From contig NZ_CP034161.1 of NCBI RefSeq assembly GCF_003860525.1, positions 186,001 to 250,000 of the forward strand: a DNA stretch of 64,000 nt. The letters are read 5' to 3'. A model generated the notes under the pieces. That model was not told the origin of the DNA. It did no database searches and saw only the letters and a list, made by a program, of their open reading frames with translations. Origin of the DNA: Epilithonimonas vandammei (lineage in GTDB: Bacteria > Bacteroidota > Bacteroidia > Flavobacteriales > Weeksellaceae). Position numbers and translations under genes: made by a program. Shown here one piece after another: positions 63,919 through 64,000 of the stretch (positions are counted from its first letter, which is position 1; the number at the start of each line of letters is the position of its first letter).

Positions 63919-64000
63919 ATGGGATTCTACCTCTACAAGGGGCTTAAAAAGCCTCTTGTTTTCTTCGGGCTAAAAGGAAAGTATATCATCTATGCAGTAG
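63919..64000 (+). CDS. traF: Conjugative transposon protein TraF (DUF4133), partial
   Basis: The first 27 codons (MGFYLYKGLKKPLVFFGLKG) are visible before the right edge. The sequence and the position after traE match DUF4133/TraF, a small membrane protein of the mating apparatus. Confidence 0.8.
   Translation, partial: MGFYLYKGLKKPLVFFGLKGKYIIYAV

Overview
The window looks like Flavobacteriia DNA of the Chryseobacterium/Elizabethkingia type. Reasons: AT-rich sequence, TAnnTTTG-type -7 boxes, SusC/SusD pairs, GLPGLI and DUF6520 proteins, TPR-AraC regulators and Bacteroidetes-type Mob/Tra and PRTRC genes. No rRNA, tRNA, CRISPR array or integrase was found. It has two halves: an accessory region of peptide-related genes (1 to about 31.5 kb) and a conjugative/replicative element (about 31.6 kb to the right edge).

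Left half. At 1-6118 (all minus strand) lies a class I lanthipeptide operon: carboxypeptidase-regulatory-like protein, GLPGLI protein, two GG-leader precursors, LanC cyclase, glutamylation-type LanB, and the start of a separate SpaB_C elimination protein. A TPR-AraC regulator (6368-8092) sits between this operon and a third GG-leader peptide (8351-8515), followed by a prolyl oligopeptidase and a frameshifted lanB remnant (10841-11378). Next come an AbiE toxin-antitoxin pair with 41-bp inverted repeats on both sides, a few small genes, a small repressor with a perfect palindromic operator, and a strongly structured RNA-like element at 16668-16801. From 17.7 to 31 kb is a second peptide-related locus: SusC, SusD, S9 peptidase, an IS1182-type insertion, two DUF6520 peptides, a MauE/DoxX membrane protein, a small lipoprotein and a second TPR-AraC regulator. 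Palindromes with an ATTTATAAAT core lie around both regulators.

Right half. RteC, small HTH proteins, a Rep initiator with eight iterons and DnaA boxes, a toprim primase, a NUMOD4 protein, SSB and a PRTRC cluster (E, C, a large protein, B, ThiF) form the replication and maintenance part. PRTRC B is broken by an IS110 element. A variable segment (47.1-52.3 kb) holds an HExxH protein, two small proteins and a GHKL ATPase with a nuclease-like C-terminus, a plausible defence island. It is followed by a mutagenesis cassette (DnaE-like polymerase, DinB and a frameshifted S24 repressor), a 192-bp tandem repeat array, two secreted paralogues, MobC/MobB, a ParA-like TraA and the start of the tra operon (TraE, TraF).

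Logic. The left half makes, processes or imports small peptides under paired AraC-type regulators. The right half is an element that can mobilise itself and appears to carry its own origin, so it may be a plasmid or an ICE with a replication module. Whether the left half is cargo of the element or chromosome cannot be decided here because neither end is visible.
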